DNA from: Anodontia alba
Lineage: Eukaryota; Mollusca; Bivalvia; Lucinida; Lucinidae
Length of the DNA: 64,000 nt
Reading direction: 5' to 3'
Assembly (NCBI GenBank): GCA_964016985.1
Contig: OZ024823.1
Location: 25,012,095 to 25,076,094, forward strand
Shown here: one piece after another, positions 49,066 through 60,436 of the stretch
How positions within the stretch are numbered: position 1 is the stretch's first letter
How the letters are laid out: each line of letters opens with the position of its first letter
Translations under genes and position numbers: made by a program
The notes under the pieces: model-generated
The model's database searches: none
What the model saw: only the letters and a program-made list of their open reading frames with translations
What the model was told of the DNA's origin: nothing

Positions 49066-49570
49066 CACCTTGTAAAATGCGGCCGACAAATTCGCAAGGT
49101 CGACGCCAGAGCAACGCTGGTGCATCTTGGCCATATGTTGATCTAACGACGCCCCAACGCCAAGTGCTCGTCCAGGTAATTTATGATCTAAGACATAGAA
49201 CATACTTAGAGTCTAAATTAAACAATCTAGGAATCGCAGCTAAAAGTTTCTTTGAATACTAAGCGAATAAAAGAAATTAAATTTCCTAAAAGATTATGTC
49301 TTTTAGGAAATTTACAAAGCCATATAAAACTCTCTGAGAATTAACTGAACCTTAATATGTATCAGTAGAATCTTAAGATCTGATCTGAAATAATGAAAAA
49401 AAAACAACAACAAAAAAAAAAAAAAAAAAAACATTAATAATTGCAAATTAATTAGTCCATTAAGTTACATATTCAGGCATAACGGATAAACGTAGTGCCT
49501 CCCCGGCCATCATATGGCCGTCCCCTCCAAGGTCCTCACACATGCATTAACGTCGACGCACGTGTGCCCG
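49066..49570. repeat. possible ACGTTG-family remainder, hairpin and A tract
   Basis: CGACGCC/CAACGCC words at 49098-49170, a 13 bp-arm hairpin AATTTCCTAAAAG near 49278, an A tract near 49411, and GTGCCCGCCGGGTTA at 49565, which recalls GCCCGCTGGGTTA at 54692. One larger element from 48819 to 49579 is possible. Confidence 0.35.
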
Positions 49571-49643
49571 CCGGGTTATTTTCACTTTGTATCTGTTGAA
49601 ATTTGGACTGGATCCCAGGGGATAAGTAAAGTTAAAACCACGT

Positions 49644-49688
49644 TGAAGTAATGTCACGACATTGTGAAGTAATGTCACGACATTACAT
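49644..49688. repeat. 21 bp direct duplication
   Basis: GTGAAGTAATGTCACGACAT-type unit twice in a row. Confidence 0.85.
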
Positions 49689-49898
49689 TCATGTTGGTAT
49701 GCCTTTGTTCCAACATCATATGCCTACTGGGGTGGCATGTAATGCGAAACAGCAAGTACTAATGGGTGATTGACAAAGCCATCACTGTGCAAATACAAAT
49801 CACTGGTCTGATATAACTGAACAACTGTTGAAGAAGGCATAAAACAATACAGAAAATACCGGAATTCGTCAGCCACAGAGCCACACCAAACAAATGTA

Positions 49899-50184
49899 CA
49901 ATCGACTCTCGTTATCTCAACTTTGCTTATCTCGAATGTCCGCTTATCTCAAAGTGAAAATCTGGCCCCTGTTTAAACATAGAAAAAATCTAACAATAGG
50001 TAACAAACTATTATGGAAAAGAGGAGCTATATCTCCTCTTTTCCACAGTATTTTCAATATATCTCTAACTTCAGGAGTCAAATTAAATATTCATTTGTGA
50101 AATGTGGTTGTTCGAGTTATTTTACCTCAATTTTATAAATCTGATACGTTGAGGTACGGACTTCGAGATAACGAGAGTCGACTG
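49899..50184. mobile_element. pogo-like MITE (TcE), copy 5 (reverse)
   Basis: CAATCGACTCTCGTTATCTC and GATAACGAGAGTCGACTG. TA flanks; hairpin GAGGAGCTATATCTCCTC. Confidence 0.9.
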
Positions 50185-50536
50185 TATATTATTATCGCAT
50201 ATATGAATAGTGAAGGCCAGCATCAGCATGCGAACTCGCACAGTGGCAGATGTTATAGTTCCCGCTGTGTATGAACAGCGATGAAATTGATCAAACCATG
50301 TATGTCTGTTTTTTTTTGTTGTTTTTTTTTCTGGAATTTAGGGACCGGAAAAATTAATATTAGCACTAGATCGAAGTACAGGGTGACGTTTTACGGCCTC
50401 CAAACAAACAATTACAACTGCTGCGAAATTTCGAAGTAGGGGTTCTTTGGAAGTACACAACAAATAAAAAAGACAATTTAACCCCGCGATCACATGACGT
50501 TTATGTTTTTCGTCGATCTACATTGTATAAACATCA

Positions 50537-50742
50537 GGGCCCAGTTGTTCAAAGATCGCTAGCTTAGCGAGCTCGTTAGTGGTCAGAATGTCACAATATC
50601 TTATTCACAGGTATTTTTGCTAAAAAAAATGTGAGCTACTCACATTTTTTCAGCAAATATATTAGCGATATGCCATATTTAATGATCAAAATTTTAACGA
50701 TACTTTAACTAACGACATCGTTAGTTTTGAACAACTGGGCCC
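50537..50742. repeat. HpA hairpin MITE, copy 6
   Basis: Both GGGCCCAGTTGTTCAAAG-type ends intact. Short inner stem AAATGTGAGCTACTCACATT. Confidence 0.9.
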
Positions 50743-50780
50743 AGATGCCCACATGGATATAGCTAATGATGTGTCTGTTT

Positions 50781-50865
50781 TAGGAATAGTTTGATCTAGG
50801 TCTACACTGTTTACTCAGTTTTGCTTGGCCTTTCTGTACGAATGATTAGGGGTAAATACAGTATA
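50781..50865. repeat. HpJ right half
   Basis: GGTCTACACTGTTTACTCAG then TAGGGGTAAATACAGT. Confidence 0.5.
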
Positions 50866-50922
50866 AACTGTGAAAATGTAGACGATGAGATACAAAGACC
50901 CTGGACAGGCTGTACGGAGGTG

Positions 50923-51205
50923 CATTACGAAAAGATGCCTATTCAAATATACTGAAATTTTTACCAACAAAAATGAAAATTTTCAGATAAAAAATTCCGA
51001 TATTTTTCTTGTTTCTGGTCAAAAGCATGGATTGTGGGTACTCGTTAGAACCGCCTCGACGACGAGGCGGTTCTAACGAGTACCACAATCTATGTTTTTG
51101 AGTAGAAATAAAAAAAAAATAATGTATACAGCTGTAAACCCCAATTTTACTATATAAAAGTTGGGTTTAAGGGGGTCTAAATTATATAGGCATGTTTTCG
51201 TGATG
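50923..51205. repeat. HpB hairpin MITE, copy 8 (reverse)
   Basis: Complete. Loop expanded to CCGCCTCGACGACGAGGCGG. Confidence 0.95.
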
Positions 51206-51488
51206 GTATGTCATGAAGACGTCGGCTTCTAGAAAATGAGAAATATTTTAGAGTTCCGTTACACGTACTGCAAGAATTGTTCTTGGCGCAATATTTCGGA
51301 ACGGCTAATCATTATAGTAGCATTCGAAAACAATGCTACCGACCCACGCAGCGTTAAGTGATGCTTTATTAATGAATTATAGACTTAACCTGTTCCAGTC
51401 AGTAATAGGTGATCAAAAAGTAATTGTTCAGTTGTCTGGCATACAGTCTGTTGTTTCCTTAATGCATCGGTATCTGTTTGTTCGGCAT

Positions 51489-51815
51489 ATTAACGCTCAG
51501 CATGTTGGGTAAAAAATCCAGCAGACGACACTTTGGAATATTTCTCTTACTTTTCTCTGAAAATAGGGTAGTAATAAGCTTTAACATATCATCCAAATTG
51601 TTTTGCATAAACTGTCAAAGTCTGTTGTCTTGGAAAAAAAAAATACGACACCATCATGAGCTATTGCCTGTTGCAGTTGCCGAGGGAGTGACATATGTTA
51701 ACTATTTAGGTGCCAAATTTCAGACGACATTTGTCGTCTGCTTCTTTTTTTTTTTTTTTTTTTTTAAACAAAACTGTCGCTTGGAAAGAAGTTTATAGTA
51801 AAGTTGAAAGACTGA
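51489..51815. repeat. HpG element followed by HpH fragment
   Basis: HpG left arm CCAGCAGACGACACTTTGG; right end weak. 51697-51775 holds an HpH-like end with palindrome CAGACGACATTTGTCGTCTG and a T tract. Confidence 0.55.
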
Positions 51816-51818
51816 ATG

Positions 51819-51886
51819 TCAAACAGCGTAGATCCAGATGAGACGGCTCATTATGAGCCGTCTCATCTGGATCTATGCTGTTCGCA
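51819..51886. repeat. HpJ palindrome
   Basis: Arms GTAGATCCAGATGAGACGGC, centre CTCATTATGAG. Confidence 0.9.
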
Positions 51887-52298
51887 AAAGCCTATTTTAT
51901 CGCCTGCTGCAGTGAAAGAGTTAATGTAGTGTATACTTTCTGACAAAAGTTGAGCAGCTATTTCCATCAACATCCTCTGTATAAGTACGTAAGTGTCATC
52001 TTACTATACAAGAGTAGTCTGAAGAGGAAATTTTGACATACTTAAAAATTCTTATTTCATCATGAAGAGGAAAGAAGCGAGAAACTTATTTTCGAACAAA
52101 GTTAAACGCTATATTTCCTATGCACTTAATAATCTGCCTCTCCTATCTATTTAAATTATAACTGGAGTCAAAGGAATAAAGAGACGAAGTTTGTAGTGTG
52201 AGTCCATGACAGAGTTCCAATATATGAATTTAATAAAGAACTTATTGATATTCTTTCAAACATTACGTATTTGCATTAATTCTCAGGAGACATTATTT
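51887..52298. other. no gene or repeat recognised
   Basis: AT-rich sequence. Confidence 0.3.
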
Positions 52299-52580
52299 CA
52301 TTGCGAAAACACGCCTATTCAAACATATATAAAATTTACAATCAAAAAAGGAAAATTTCCGATGAAAATTCTGATATTTTTCATATTTCTTCTCAAAACA
52401 TAGATTGTGGGTACTCGTTAGAACCGCCTCTTGTGTTCTGGCGAGGCGGTTCTAACGAGTACCCACAATCTATGTTTTTAGGAAAATAAGAAAAATAATG
52501 TATACCCCTGTGAACCCCAGTTTTACTATATAAAAGTGTGGTTTAAGGGGGTCAAAATTATATAGGCGTGTTTTGTGATG
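52299..52580. repeat. HpB hairpin MITE, copy 9 (reverse)
   Basis: CATTGCGAAAACACGCCTAT and GGCGTGTTTTGTGATG. The loop gains TTGTGTTCTGG. Confidence 0.95.
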
Positions 52581-52659
52581 TTGGTCCAATGAATGAACTG
52601 CAAATTTTATCATTTTCGTAGTCCGTCATCTTCCTGCACACTGTAAATACTACACTATT

Positions 52660-53090
52660 CATTTGTTGTCCCGGACCCTACGGGACCGGGGGATAGTGGG
52701 ACTTTAAGCTTTTCAGTTCGCAAATCCCTGCTAAATGCATTGTACTGCGGGGCCAAATTTACTGTCGAATCCCTGTTAAACGCCAGTGACAAAACATGAA
52801 GAACGACAAGTGAACTGGTCCATTTAGACAAACTGTCTTACATATGGAAACAGTGCAATATTCTTCAACTTACTTGTCAGTCATTATGAAGAGACGAAAA
52901 TTCGGTTCTCGCGAGGTTACATCCCGGCGAATACACTGTTCTATGTCCCGGAAAATTCCGGCTATTTTTGTGAGAAAGGAAAAACTCCGACACATCAACG
53001 GCATGCCGGGACTCAGCGGAGGTTAAATCACGGCACTTAAGCCCCGCTATATCCCTGATATCCCGGCCCCGTGACTGGCACATAATAATC
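52660..53090. other. GC-rich block of unknown nature
   Basis: CCGG- and CCCGG-rich words (GTCCCGGACCCTACGGGACC, CATGCCGGGACTCAGCGG) in contrast to the AT-rich surroundings. An open minus-strand frame (52877-53194) has no recognised domain. It may be a remnant of an element not otherwise represented. Confidence 0.35.
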
Positions 53091-53178
53091 GTCACTTCTT
53101 TAAAGATATAAATTTGAAAACGGCAAAAACACAGTCTCTGTTGCAAGGATGAACTTTTCAAAAGCGTTACGAAGTTCA

Positions 53179-53422
53179 GGGCCCAGTTGTTCAAAGCTAA
53201 CGATGTCGTTAGTTAACGATTCGTTAAAATTTACATCGAGTGATACGCAAATATGCTGAAATTTTTTGCTGAAAAAATGTGAGTAGCTTTTGCATTGCAA
53301 AAGCTACTCACATTTTTTCAGCAAAAAATATCAGAATATTGTGTATTGAATCCGCTAGAACAGTTAACGAAATGACCCTTAACGAGCTCGTTAAGCTAAC
53401 GACGCTTTGAACAACCGGGCCC
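53179..53422. repeat. HpA hairpin MITE, reference copy
   Basis: Full symmetrical element. Inner stem AATGTGAGTAGCTTTTGCAT and its complement; ends GGGCCCAGTTGTTCAAAG and CTTTGAACAACCGGGCCC. Confidence 0.95.
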
Positions 53423-53950
53423 TGTATGTCAATTTCCTGGCAACAGTCAGAAAGTCAGAAAATAATTGTGGTAGCTTTTTTTTTTAACATTGAAGTCTTG
53501 TTGGTCGCCACTTTGTCATTTTTGAATAACGTCGTGTCTTGATATTGCGAACTTGAAATGGTGTTGTTAAGGCTATGTGTTTTCCCTGGATAATGCCAAT
53601 GCTTTCTGGCATAACGACCGTAAATGCGATCTATCACTATTATCACCATATAGAATATTCCACAAAGTAGAAAAAACACAGACACTGGGATGTACTGTCT
53701 ATTCCTTGAGTGCCGGGGTCACAAACCCCTTTTACTTGATTCATCAAAGCTCAAAACATAAACTAAGATAAGACATTTCAACTGTCAAAATGCGATTTTA
53801 TCACGGCTGTATCAACAATAGATGAATTTCATGCCAGAAAATTTTGAGGTTTCTGGTAAAAATTATTACACTTTAATGGAGTATACACGTGACGCTCGGA
53901 ATCAGATAGGACAATATATGGACCTTAATGTGAGAAACATACCTTCGATC
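53423..53950. other. no gene seen
   Basis: Short frames on both strands only. Confidence 0.3.
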
Positions 53951-54290
53951 ATGTGCGCTTAGTGGCGACAGATCAGCCTGCGCATTCATGCAGTCTAGGC
54001 AGATTATTCGTCGACCGCCAAAAGAAACCTTGGCTTCTTGGCTATCCAAAGACAGCCCAGCGAAGACTCTGATCAGCCTGCGCATCTGCGCAGGCTGATC
54101 AGAGTCTTCGCTGGGCGCACGTCTGAAAGTTCATTTTTCTCATGATGATGCTCACATGGATAGCGCATGGTAAAAGAGATCTAAGGGATCTGTATGGACC
54201 GTGAATGCCTAGATTAGTCTGCGATTCCGCACATTTTGATCCGGGTCTCCGCTGCCCGCTTACAAAGTCACTGGTTCATATTTAACCTAA
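53951..54290. repeat. HpK-type hairpins, one near-perfect
   Basis: 54055-54117 folds as GCCCAGCGAAGACTCTGATC with centre GCCTGCGCATCTGCGCAGGC. Diverged halves lie at about 53968-54015 and 54210-54260. Confidence 0.8.
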
Positions 54291-54622
54291 GTATACGGGC
54301 GCTCAAACTCTTTGCCATACTTAAGCTAACCTTTGAACAAGTCATGTGTCAAAAACTGCTGGATGAATTGCAAACAGTGTAGACCTTGACAGACGCGGCG
54401 TTCTGCTTTGTTTGTTCAGGTATAGGTACAGTAAAATATACGGACATCATAGGTCCCGAAGAATGAGGATGAGCAGTCTGATCTCGACCTTCACTGTAAC
54501 ACACAGACACTTTAAGTAGTTAAGATATGAAACCCTCAAAGAGTAAACAGACAGATTACTATATACATTAGAAGTGAAGATCTAGGGCTGCACATCCGGG
54601 CATCTGGTCGGGATTCTTCCCA

Positions 54623-54945
54623 GTTGGCACTTAATATTGAGACAACGTCGTATCAACGTCGACGTTGATGCGACGTTAGGTAGACATCAGAAGCCCGCTG
54701 GGTTACTCTTTTTCAATTCATAGGACATGCATTGTACCTCGTCTTTCTTTTTATTTACCCACCTTTGGTTTTACATGTACGGTGTGGTTGTCTTGTGTTC
54801 AGGCTTCAGGTCGCCATTGAGCCCTTTGCTTTATTTCATCACAATGGTTTTGATTGTATGTGTTTCACTACGATGTTTCACAGATAAGGTGGAGGATCCC
54901 TCCCAGCAAAAGCCACAACGTCGCATCAACGTCGTTACAACGTCT
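54623..54945. repeat. ACGTTG-rich clusters with CCCAGTTGGCA/GCCCGCTGGGTTA borders
   Basis: 54619-54705 is bounded by CCAGTTGGCAC and GCCCGCTGGGTTA, with CAACGTCGACGTTG inside. A second cluster at 54902-54945 carries CAACGTCG three times. Confidence 0.6.
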
Positions 54946-55369
54946 TATTATTTTCTTAATGATATACTTGATGAATGATGAAATATGTGCAGGAAGGGTC
55001 TTTATGCCATCTGCCATACGAAAAGCGAAGATCCAGATCAGTCTGCACATCTTTGCTGTCTATCTTATGAAATTTACGCCGAATTTTCCTGAAACGATCT
55101 CTCTGTCACTAATTGTCAGAGACTAATTTCATTTTCTGTCCGATAAATGTTCTCCTACTAAGATCACAATGAGCAGTTTACGTTCTGCTTGTTGTTCCAA
55201 GTGTTTGTCGGTAAACTGGAAACGAACTTACCGAATGTTTCACAGCTCAGAACCGGAAACTGTCGGAAATTCGCTATCTCCATAAGAAAGTATAGTATAG
55301 TGTGGCCCAGTATTTAACATTAAAACTATGAAAGAAAATATTGAACTGACTTATAAACTAATGCGCTGT

Positions 55370-55372
55370 TCT

Positions 55373-55404
<32 letters not shown>

Positions 55405-55420
55405 TGTTTTTTTTTTTTAA
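55370..55420. repeat. T-rich tract
   Basis: About 48 bases, nearly all T. Confidence 0.9.
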
Positions 55421-55461
55421 ATGGCCATTTTATCATGACATATATATCACGAGTGAAATAT

Positions 55462-55599
55462 GTGCCTTTCGTTCCGAGTAGATCCTTTTCCAGAAGCGGA
55501 TCTTGGTGTGCAGGAATGCAAACAGGAAGTCACAAAAATGTTCTCCTATGTGAAAGTGATAGGGTAAAATCTAACAATTTACCAAGTGTATTCAGTCTG
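55462..55599. repeat. HpD right half
   Basis: GAGTAGATCCTTTTCCAGAA, then ACAGGAAGTCACAAAAATGT and CAAGTGTATTCAGTC. Confidence 0.7.
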
Positions 55600-55657
55600 T
55601 ACTGAACATTTTTGTAGCTAGAAGACATCACAGCTTGTCTTAGTTCTGCTTAGGTCT

Positions 55658-55660
<3 letters not shown>

Positions 55661-55695
<35 letters not shown>
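55661..55695. repeat. poly-T tract
   Basis: An uninterrupted run of about 35 T. Confidence 0.95.
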
Positions 55696-55696
<1 letters not shown>

Positions 55697-56081
55697 GAGC
55701 GGTTGCTTAACCGCCACCAGATCTAACATACCGCATTTCAACAATCTGTTTTTCTGTTACTACCAATCTAATAACTACCTAACAAATAGTTCCCCGCTGA
55801 TAACACATTCTGCATTCAAACATATATTACTCTTATACACTCTGATGCTTATAAATAGCGAATAAATAAGCAAAACCAAAGCAAGCTTTTGAAGAAATAA
55901 TATTTTAATCATATTACGTACAATATCGGCGGACGAATATGAATACTCACGTGCCAAATCTACAGCGTTGGGTAAAAGGTGTAACCCAATCCGCGGTCCT
56001 AGTAAATACCGAAAAGGACCTTTTCCTTATCAGTTCTAGAGTCTATAGAGTTTCAGACAACCGCCTCCATCAGCACACTCA

Positions 56082-56372
56082 GTGCGTTGATTTCTTGACA
56101 TCTTCATTAAAGTGGCCATATGTAAAATGTTCCAAATAGCACTGGCATTCCGAATTGTTGGAAACGTAGACCGAAAGAAGCAACACGACCTGATTGGACG
56201 CCAACTTCTGTGAGAGCCGATTTAGAGAGTTGGCCTCTTGTAGAAAGGTCTCGCAATGTAATGCTTTTATGTAGTGTTCATCGTCCTTTATTTTTATGTC
56301 GCACTCTTGATTGGAGCACTCGATTTTGTACTTGTCTATGCCTTTGGTAGACCAGTCGATAATAACACGCAT
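56082..56372 (-). CDS. possible 97-codon frame of unknown function
   Basis: ATG to stop, with six cysteines and a mixed, protein-like composition (KYKIECSNQECDIKIKDD and SNNSECQCYLEHF). It overlaps no repeat family. There is no domain I recognise, no clear promoter or splice context, and an in-frame stop eight codons upstream. A second minus-strand frame (55775-55957), with a hydrophobic segment after an internal Met (MIKILFLQKLALVLLIYSLF) and ending near AG|GTAG, lies downstream; the two are not in one obvious gene. This may be a chance frame. Confidence 0.2.
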
Positions 56373-56503
56373 TAAGGCATAGCTTAAGCTTTACACCTAC
56401 GCAGATAAAGTCGACTATGCAAGCTGTAACGCAACTCAAATAATTATTAATAATGAATCAAAATGCGACACGCAGCCTTTGGCAGACCAGACAGTAGGCA
56501 TAG

Positions 56504-56532
56504 CCTTACGCTTAGCCTGCTGGGTAAAAAAA

Positions 56533-56574
<42 letters not shown>

Positions 56575-56744
56575 TTTTATCATATTTTTCTTATTTCTCG
56601 CAGAAAATAGGTTTGGTATTTCATGGAAATTGTCCCTGTAGGAGACAATTTGCATGAAATGTCGAAGCCTATTTCCTAGGAAAAAGGAAAAACAAACATC
56701 AGTTTGTCGTTGATGAATTAGCACAGAGAGTGGTAAATGTTAAA
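56504..56744. repeat. HpG hairpin MITE, copy 9, with poly-A
   Basis: Left part disrupted by about 40 A. Stem GGAAATTGTCCCTGTAGGAG and its complement. Confidence 0.8.
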
Positions 56745-57032
56745 GCATTACACCTTCGCAGATGAACTACAATGCAACACTCACATACAAAACAAAATAA
56801 TAATAATAAATGAAAATGATAAAATGAAATTCGACACGCAGCTTTGGGTTTTATTGAATGAGCTGATTTACTGTACCCAGGTGCGTAAGTCCAACTTTAA
56901 TACCTACATGAAATCCGCCAACGATTTATTTTTAAAATGTCGCATCAAGTAGAAGCTTGTCTTTTAGGCTATTTGCAACACTTTATTTTCGATCATCCCC
57001 CATTACAATCTTATCAGGTTCTTCGCATTTTA

Positions 57033-57245
57033 TTAACCCTGGTCTTGCTGAACCTAGATATCCCCTGCCTTTACAAAAAATGTAGATCCAGATCAGTCGG
57101 CTTCTTCAGAAGCCAACTGATCTGGATCTGCACAGTTTGTCTTTAAGGATATGAATTTGTATCAACAATCTGATCAAGTAATCTGACTGGCTGAAAATTA
57201 GAAGTGTGCATGGCGTCTTAATTTATTCAGCATGACAAGTGTTAA
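57033..57245. repeat. HpI element, copy 3
   Basis: TTAACCCTGGTCTTGCTGAA to CATGACAAGTGTTAA. Palindrome GATCCAGATCAGTCGGCTTC. Confidence 0.85.
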
Positions 57246-58140
57246 AATATTCTATTATATTAGCGGCCAGAGAAAACCCGGATCAGGCTGGTCTGGGCTT
57301 TCGCTGTTCACATGTACCTCGTACAGATTTTTTCATTTGAAACGACCTAATTATGACAACCAATAAAAGCGCAGTAAAATATGCTATAGTACGTATGTCA
57401 TGGATATAGAAAGCAATATTTCAGACAATGACACACTGATATATGTTTTTTCTCCGCCATGAAACTGTATCCGTAACTAAATACCGAATCAATACACGCT
57501 GAGAGCACAGCTTGAATTTATATTTATGATTATTCTTGCTCCTTGCACATATAGTTATTGACAATGCCACGTAAACTTTACCAGTACTTCATTGCCTTTT
57601 TCTATTCTACCGTATAAAAGGAATCTTTCGAGGAAGCCAAAACGCGCTTCGGTGAAAAATTAAAACTGTAATATTTGTTATAAAAATAGTACTACATGTA
57701 CTCTGCTTTCAACGTCTGTCAGAAAGACGTTTTTGGCCCGGCGCTTTATCTCAGAAGAAGCAAATATGCAAATTTTTAATCATGATTTATTTCAATACCT
57801 TTTCCTATAACTACATATACACACACAAGAACAAAAACGGTTTTATGGCCTTTCCTGGGTAACATCTCGGACCCATCAATGATGGGTCCGAGGTAACATC
57901 AAATATGTAACGTCATATATATTAATGCTAAAAATCAATAGAATAGTAGACTTGAGAAAGGTTTTCAACAAGTTCTTCTTGTTCCAAAGTTCTGAACTTT
58001 TTCACAATGTTGTTTTGAAAAAAAAAAAAAATAAAATAAAATCATTTTAGAAAAACATAAAATATTTTATAGATGAAAGGTAAAAATAAATCACTATACT
58101 ATAGAAATTGTTTTGGTAAGAAGTTAGCATTGCTGTCACC
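57246..58140. other. no gene seen
   Basis: Contains only a small palindrome at about 57861-57899 (CTCGGACCCATCAATGATGG). Confidence 0.3.
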
Positions 58141-58239
58141 ACCTTCAATCTTTACCCATTAAACACATACTATTTTCTTTTTAATTTCACGTGATGCTTC
58201 TTAATTGCTTATGCATTCATGTCTCTCATGGACACAGAT

Positions 58240-59130
58240 AGCGATTGGCGTGAATTAAATGGTCCATCGCTGCCTGTAAGGCAATGCCCCGTCTCCCAAA
58301 TCGACAGCCACAAGCGTGAATACAAGTTTTGGTGTCCATGAGTGAAATAAAATTCGATTCTACACTGAAAAAATCTAATTTTCTGTTTCTTTTAAGCTTT
58401 TATTGACAATAATTAAACTTCTACCTACTCTTCGACACTTACGTCGGAAAATTAACTTTTTCCTAGCCATTTCGCGTCAATTTTGCCTTGTTTAAATAAA
58501 TTTTAAAGCAATACAACACAAGAAATCGATACAAAGAAAATGCTACAGAAGGTGATAGCCGCCTGACGGCGAGTGCAGAAAAAAGAGTTATGTTAGAGCA
58601 ATAAATAACGTCAGCGGCTCTAACGCCGAACATTAACCTCTTTACATAATTTCAGACAAGAATATTTTTGACCCAGAATTCATGAGGAATTCGATTTCAA
58701 GAAAAAAAAGTAGTCCCCAACAGTGAATATTCGAAAATCGTATTTTCACTGTTTGAAACAGTGAAAACATCATATTCGATTTTACTGAGAAATCTCTATA
58801 GTTCATTGAAAAGCATATAAGAAAATGAAATCCATCGTTAGTATTCCACACCAGCCTACTGACTTAATATTCCACACTATTCTACTGATAAGTAGCACGA
58901 AAAAAAAAATGAAACAGTGTGGAATACTAACGATGCTAGAAACTCCAGCAAAATATTGTCAAAAATGGCCAAAATCACACTTTTTTGTTCATAAATCCTA
59001 CTGTCGTGAATTAATTGGTCCATCTCCCAATATAGAGAGAGTAAAAATTATTTGAAACAGTGTGGAATACTAATGGTGGTAGAAACTCCACATCAAAATT
59101 GTCCCAAAAAAAAATGGCCAAAATCACACT
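58240..59130. repeat. unclassified fold-back and direct-repeat region
   Basis: GTTAGTATTCCACACCAG (58836) is inverted at GTGTGGAATACTAACGATG (58918). The latter is directly repeated at 59060 together with the following AAAATGGCCAAAATCACAC block. CGTGAATTAA(A/T)TGGTCCATC occurs at about 58249 and 59007. Confidence 0.65.
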
Positions 59131-59242
59131 TTTAAAAAAACTATATCAACTGGGCATGGTAAAGTATTAGTAATTTGCTACCTTTATTCGTGGCAGTTTC
59201 TTCTATACTGACCAAAACTGCAGCACTTTTTCTGTTGCAATA

Positions 59243-59520
59243 CATTACGAAAACACACCTATTCAAATATATAGAAAATTTCTCCTCCAAAAATTAAAAA
59301 TTTTCAGATACAAAAACTGTGATATTTTTCATATTTCTGCTCGAAACATAGATTGTGGGTACTCGTTAGAACCGCCTCGGCGAGGCGGTTCTAACGAGTA
59401 CCCACAATCCATGTTTTGAGCAGAAATAAGAAAAATAACTTGTACCCCTGCAAACCCCAGTTTTACTATATAAAAGTGGGGTTTAAGGGGGTCAAAATTA
59501 TATAGGCATGTTTTCGTGAC
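59243..59520. repeat. HpB hairpin MITE, copy 10 (reverse)
   Basis: CATTACGAAAACACACCTAT to GGCATGTTTTCGTGA. Centre intact. Confidence 0.95.
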
Positions 59521-59846
59521 GAAAAATAATCACATGTGTTAGTCCACAACTTTGACGTTCACATTTAACATTCATAATGGTTCGTCCATAGTACAATTTA
59601 GGAATGTTAGTCTGAAAATACTCCGTTTCACATGATACACATATTCGCTCACCTGTAGATGTAGTACCCGTTTTACCTGTCCGCGCACTAAACGTATATT
59701 TATAAATATTGTAAGGGTCGGCCTATACCTTCAACTGATAATTTTCATGCATGTTTTACACACTTAGATCAGTTTTACAATCATAAGGATCATAAGGTAT
59801 TAGTCTTTGTTTGTTTTTGTATTTAGTAGTGTTGTATTTCTTTTTG

Positions 59847-59936
59847 TGTCAGTATATATGTGTTTGACGTGAGTTTTGGGTCAGTATATATGTGTTTGAA
59901 GAGACGTATGTGTCAGTTTATATGTGTTTGAAGAAC
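59847..59936. repeat. 32-33 bp tandem repeat, three copies
   Basis: GTCAGTATATATGTGTTTGA repeated at 59848, 59880 and (with one change) 59912. Confidence 0.85.
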
Positions 59937-60067
59937 TTTTTAGATTTTTATTTTAGACTGTTTAGATTTGAATTATAGGCGCATGTGGACGGGTGTACTT
60001 TTAAAAAATTATATATTCATTTTTTTGATGTACATGTTACAAAAATCACTGTAATAAAAGATTCTGT

Positions 60068-60421
60068 TGTGCGGGTCATTTGCACACTTTGTCCTCCGTA
60101 CATACTTCAATACGAATCACCCGATTTCCTATACTCGTGGAAGTGGAAATAATCGTGGCAACTAGACGCACATTGGAAGTAAACACCACCGCACTGGGCT
60201 CACATCGCCACCAGTCTTCAGACCAGTTACACGTTCCGAGAGATGTCTCAGTGTCCTGTTGGCCTGGAGGCCAAGTGAGGTGAGTCACTATTTATATATA
60301 TGTAGTTTTCATACATGTATTGCTCTCCTGCCCATATCTTTCTCCCCCTCATTAGGTGTTCTAACAATGTATGACGTTGCTGTGCAATACAGAACGTTCA
60401 TAGCACGGCCGTCACGTAACA
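60068..60421 (+). mobile_element. 5' LTR of a probable LTR retroelement
   Basis: Starts TGTGCGGGTC and ends CACGTAACA, and is about 354 bp. A TATA-like TATTTATATATATG is at about 60288-60301. It is followed after two bases by a primer-binding-site match. A second copy starts at 63732 with about 85-90% identity and a few deletions. A donor-like GAG|GTGAGT at 60276-60284 allows an alternative reading as part of an exon, discussed in the findings. Confidence 0.6.
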
Positions 60422-60423
60422 TC

Positions 60424-60436
60424 TGGCGACGAGGAT
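60424..60436 (+). other. primer binding site, tRNA-Ser type
   Basis: TGGCGACGAGGAT is complementary to the 3' end of animal tRNA-Ser (GCT), ...CCTCGTCGCCA, as I recall that tRNA. It lies two bases after the LTR's terminal CA, the usual place in Ty3/gypsy elements. Confidence 0.6.

Noticed and set aside
49278..49312. A stem-loop like a bacterial rho-independent terminator.
   Set aside because: The DNA is eukaryotic and nothing is transcribed towards it; it is an AT-rich hairpin of no clear role.
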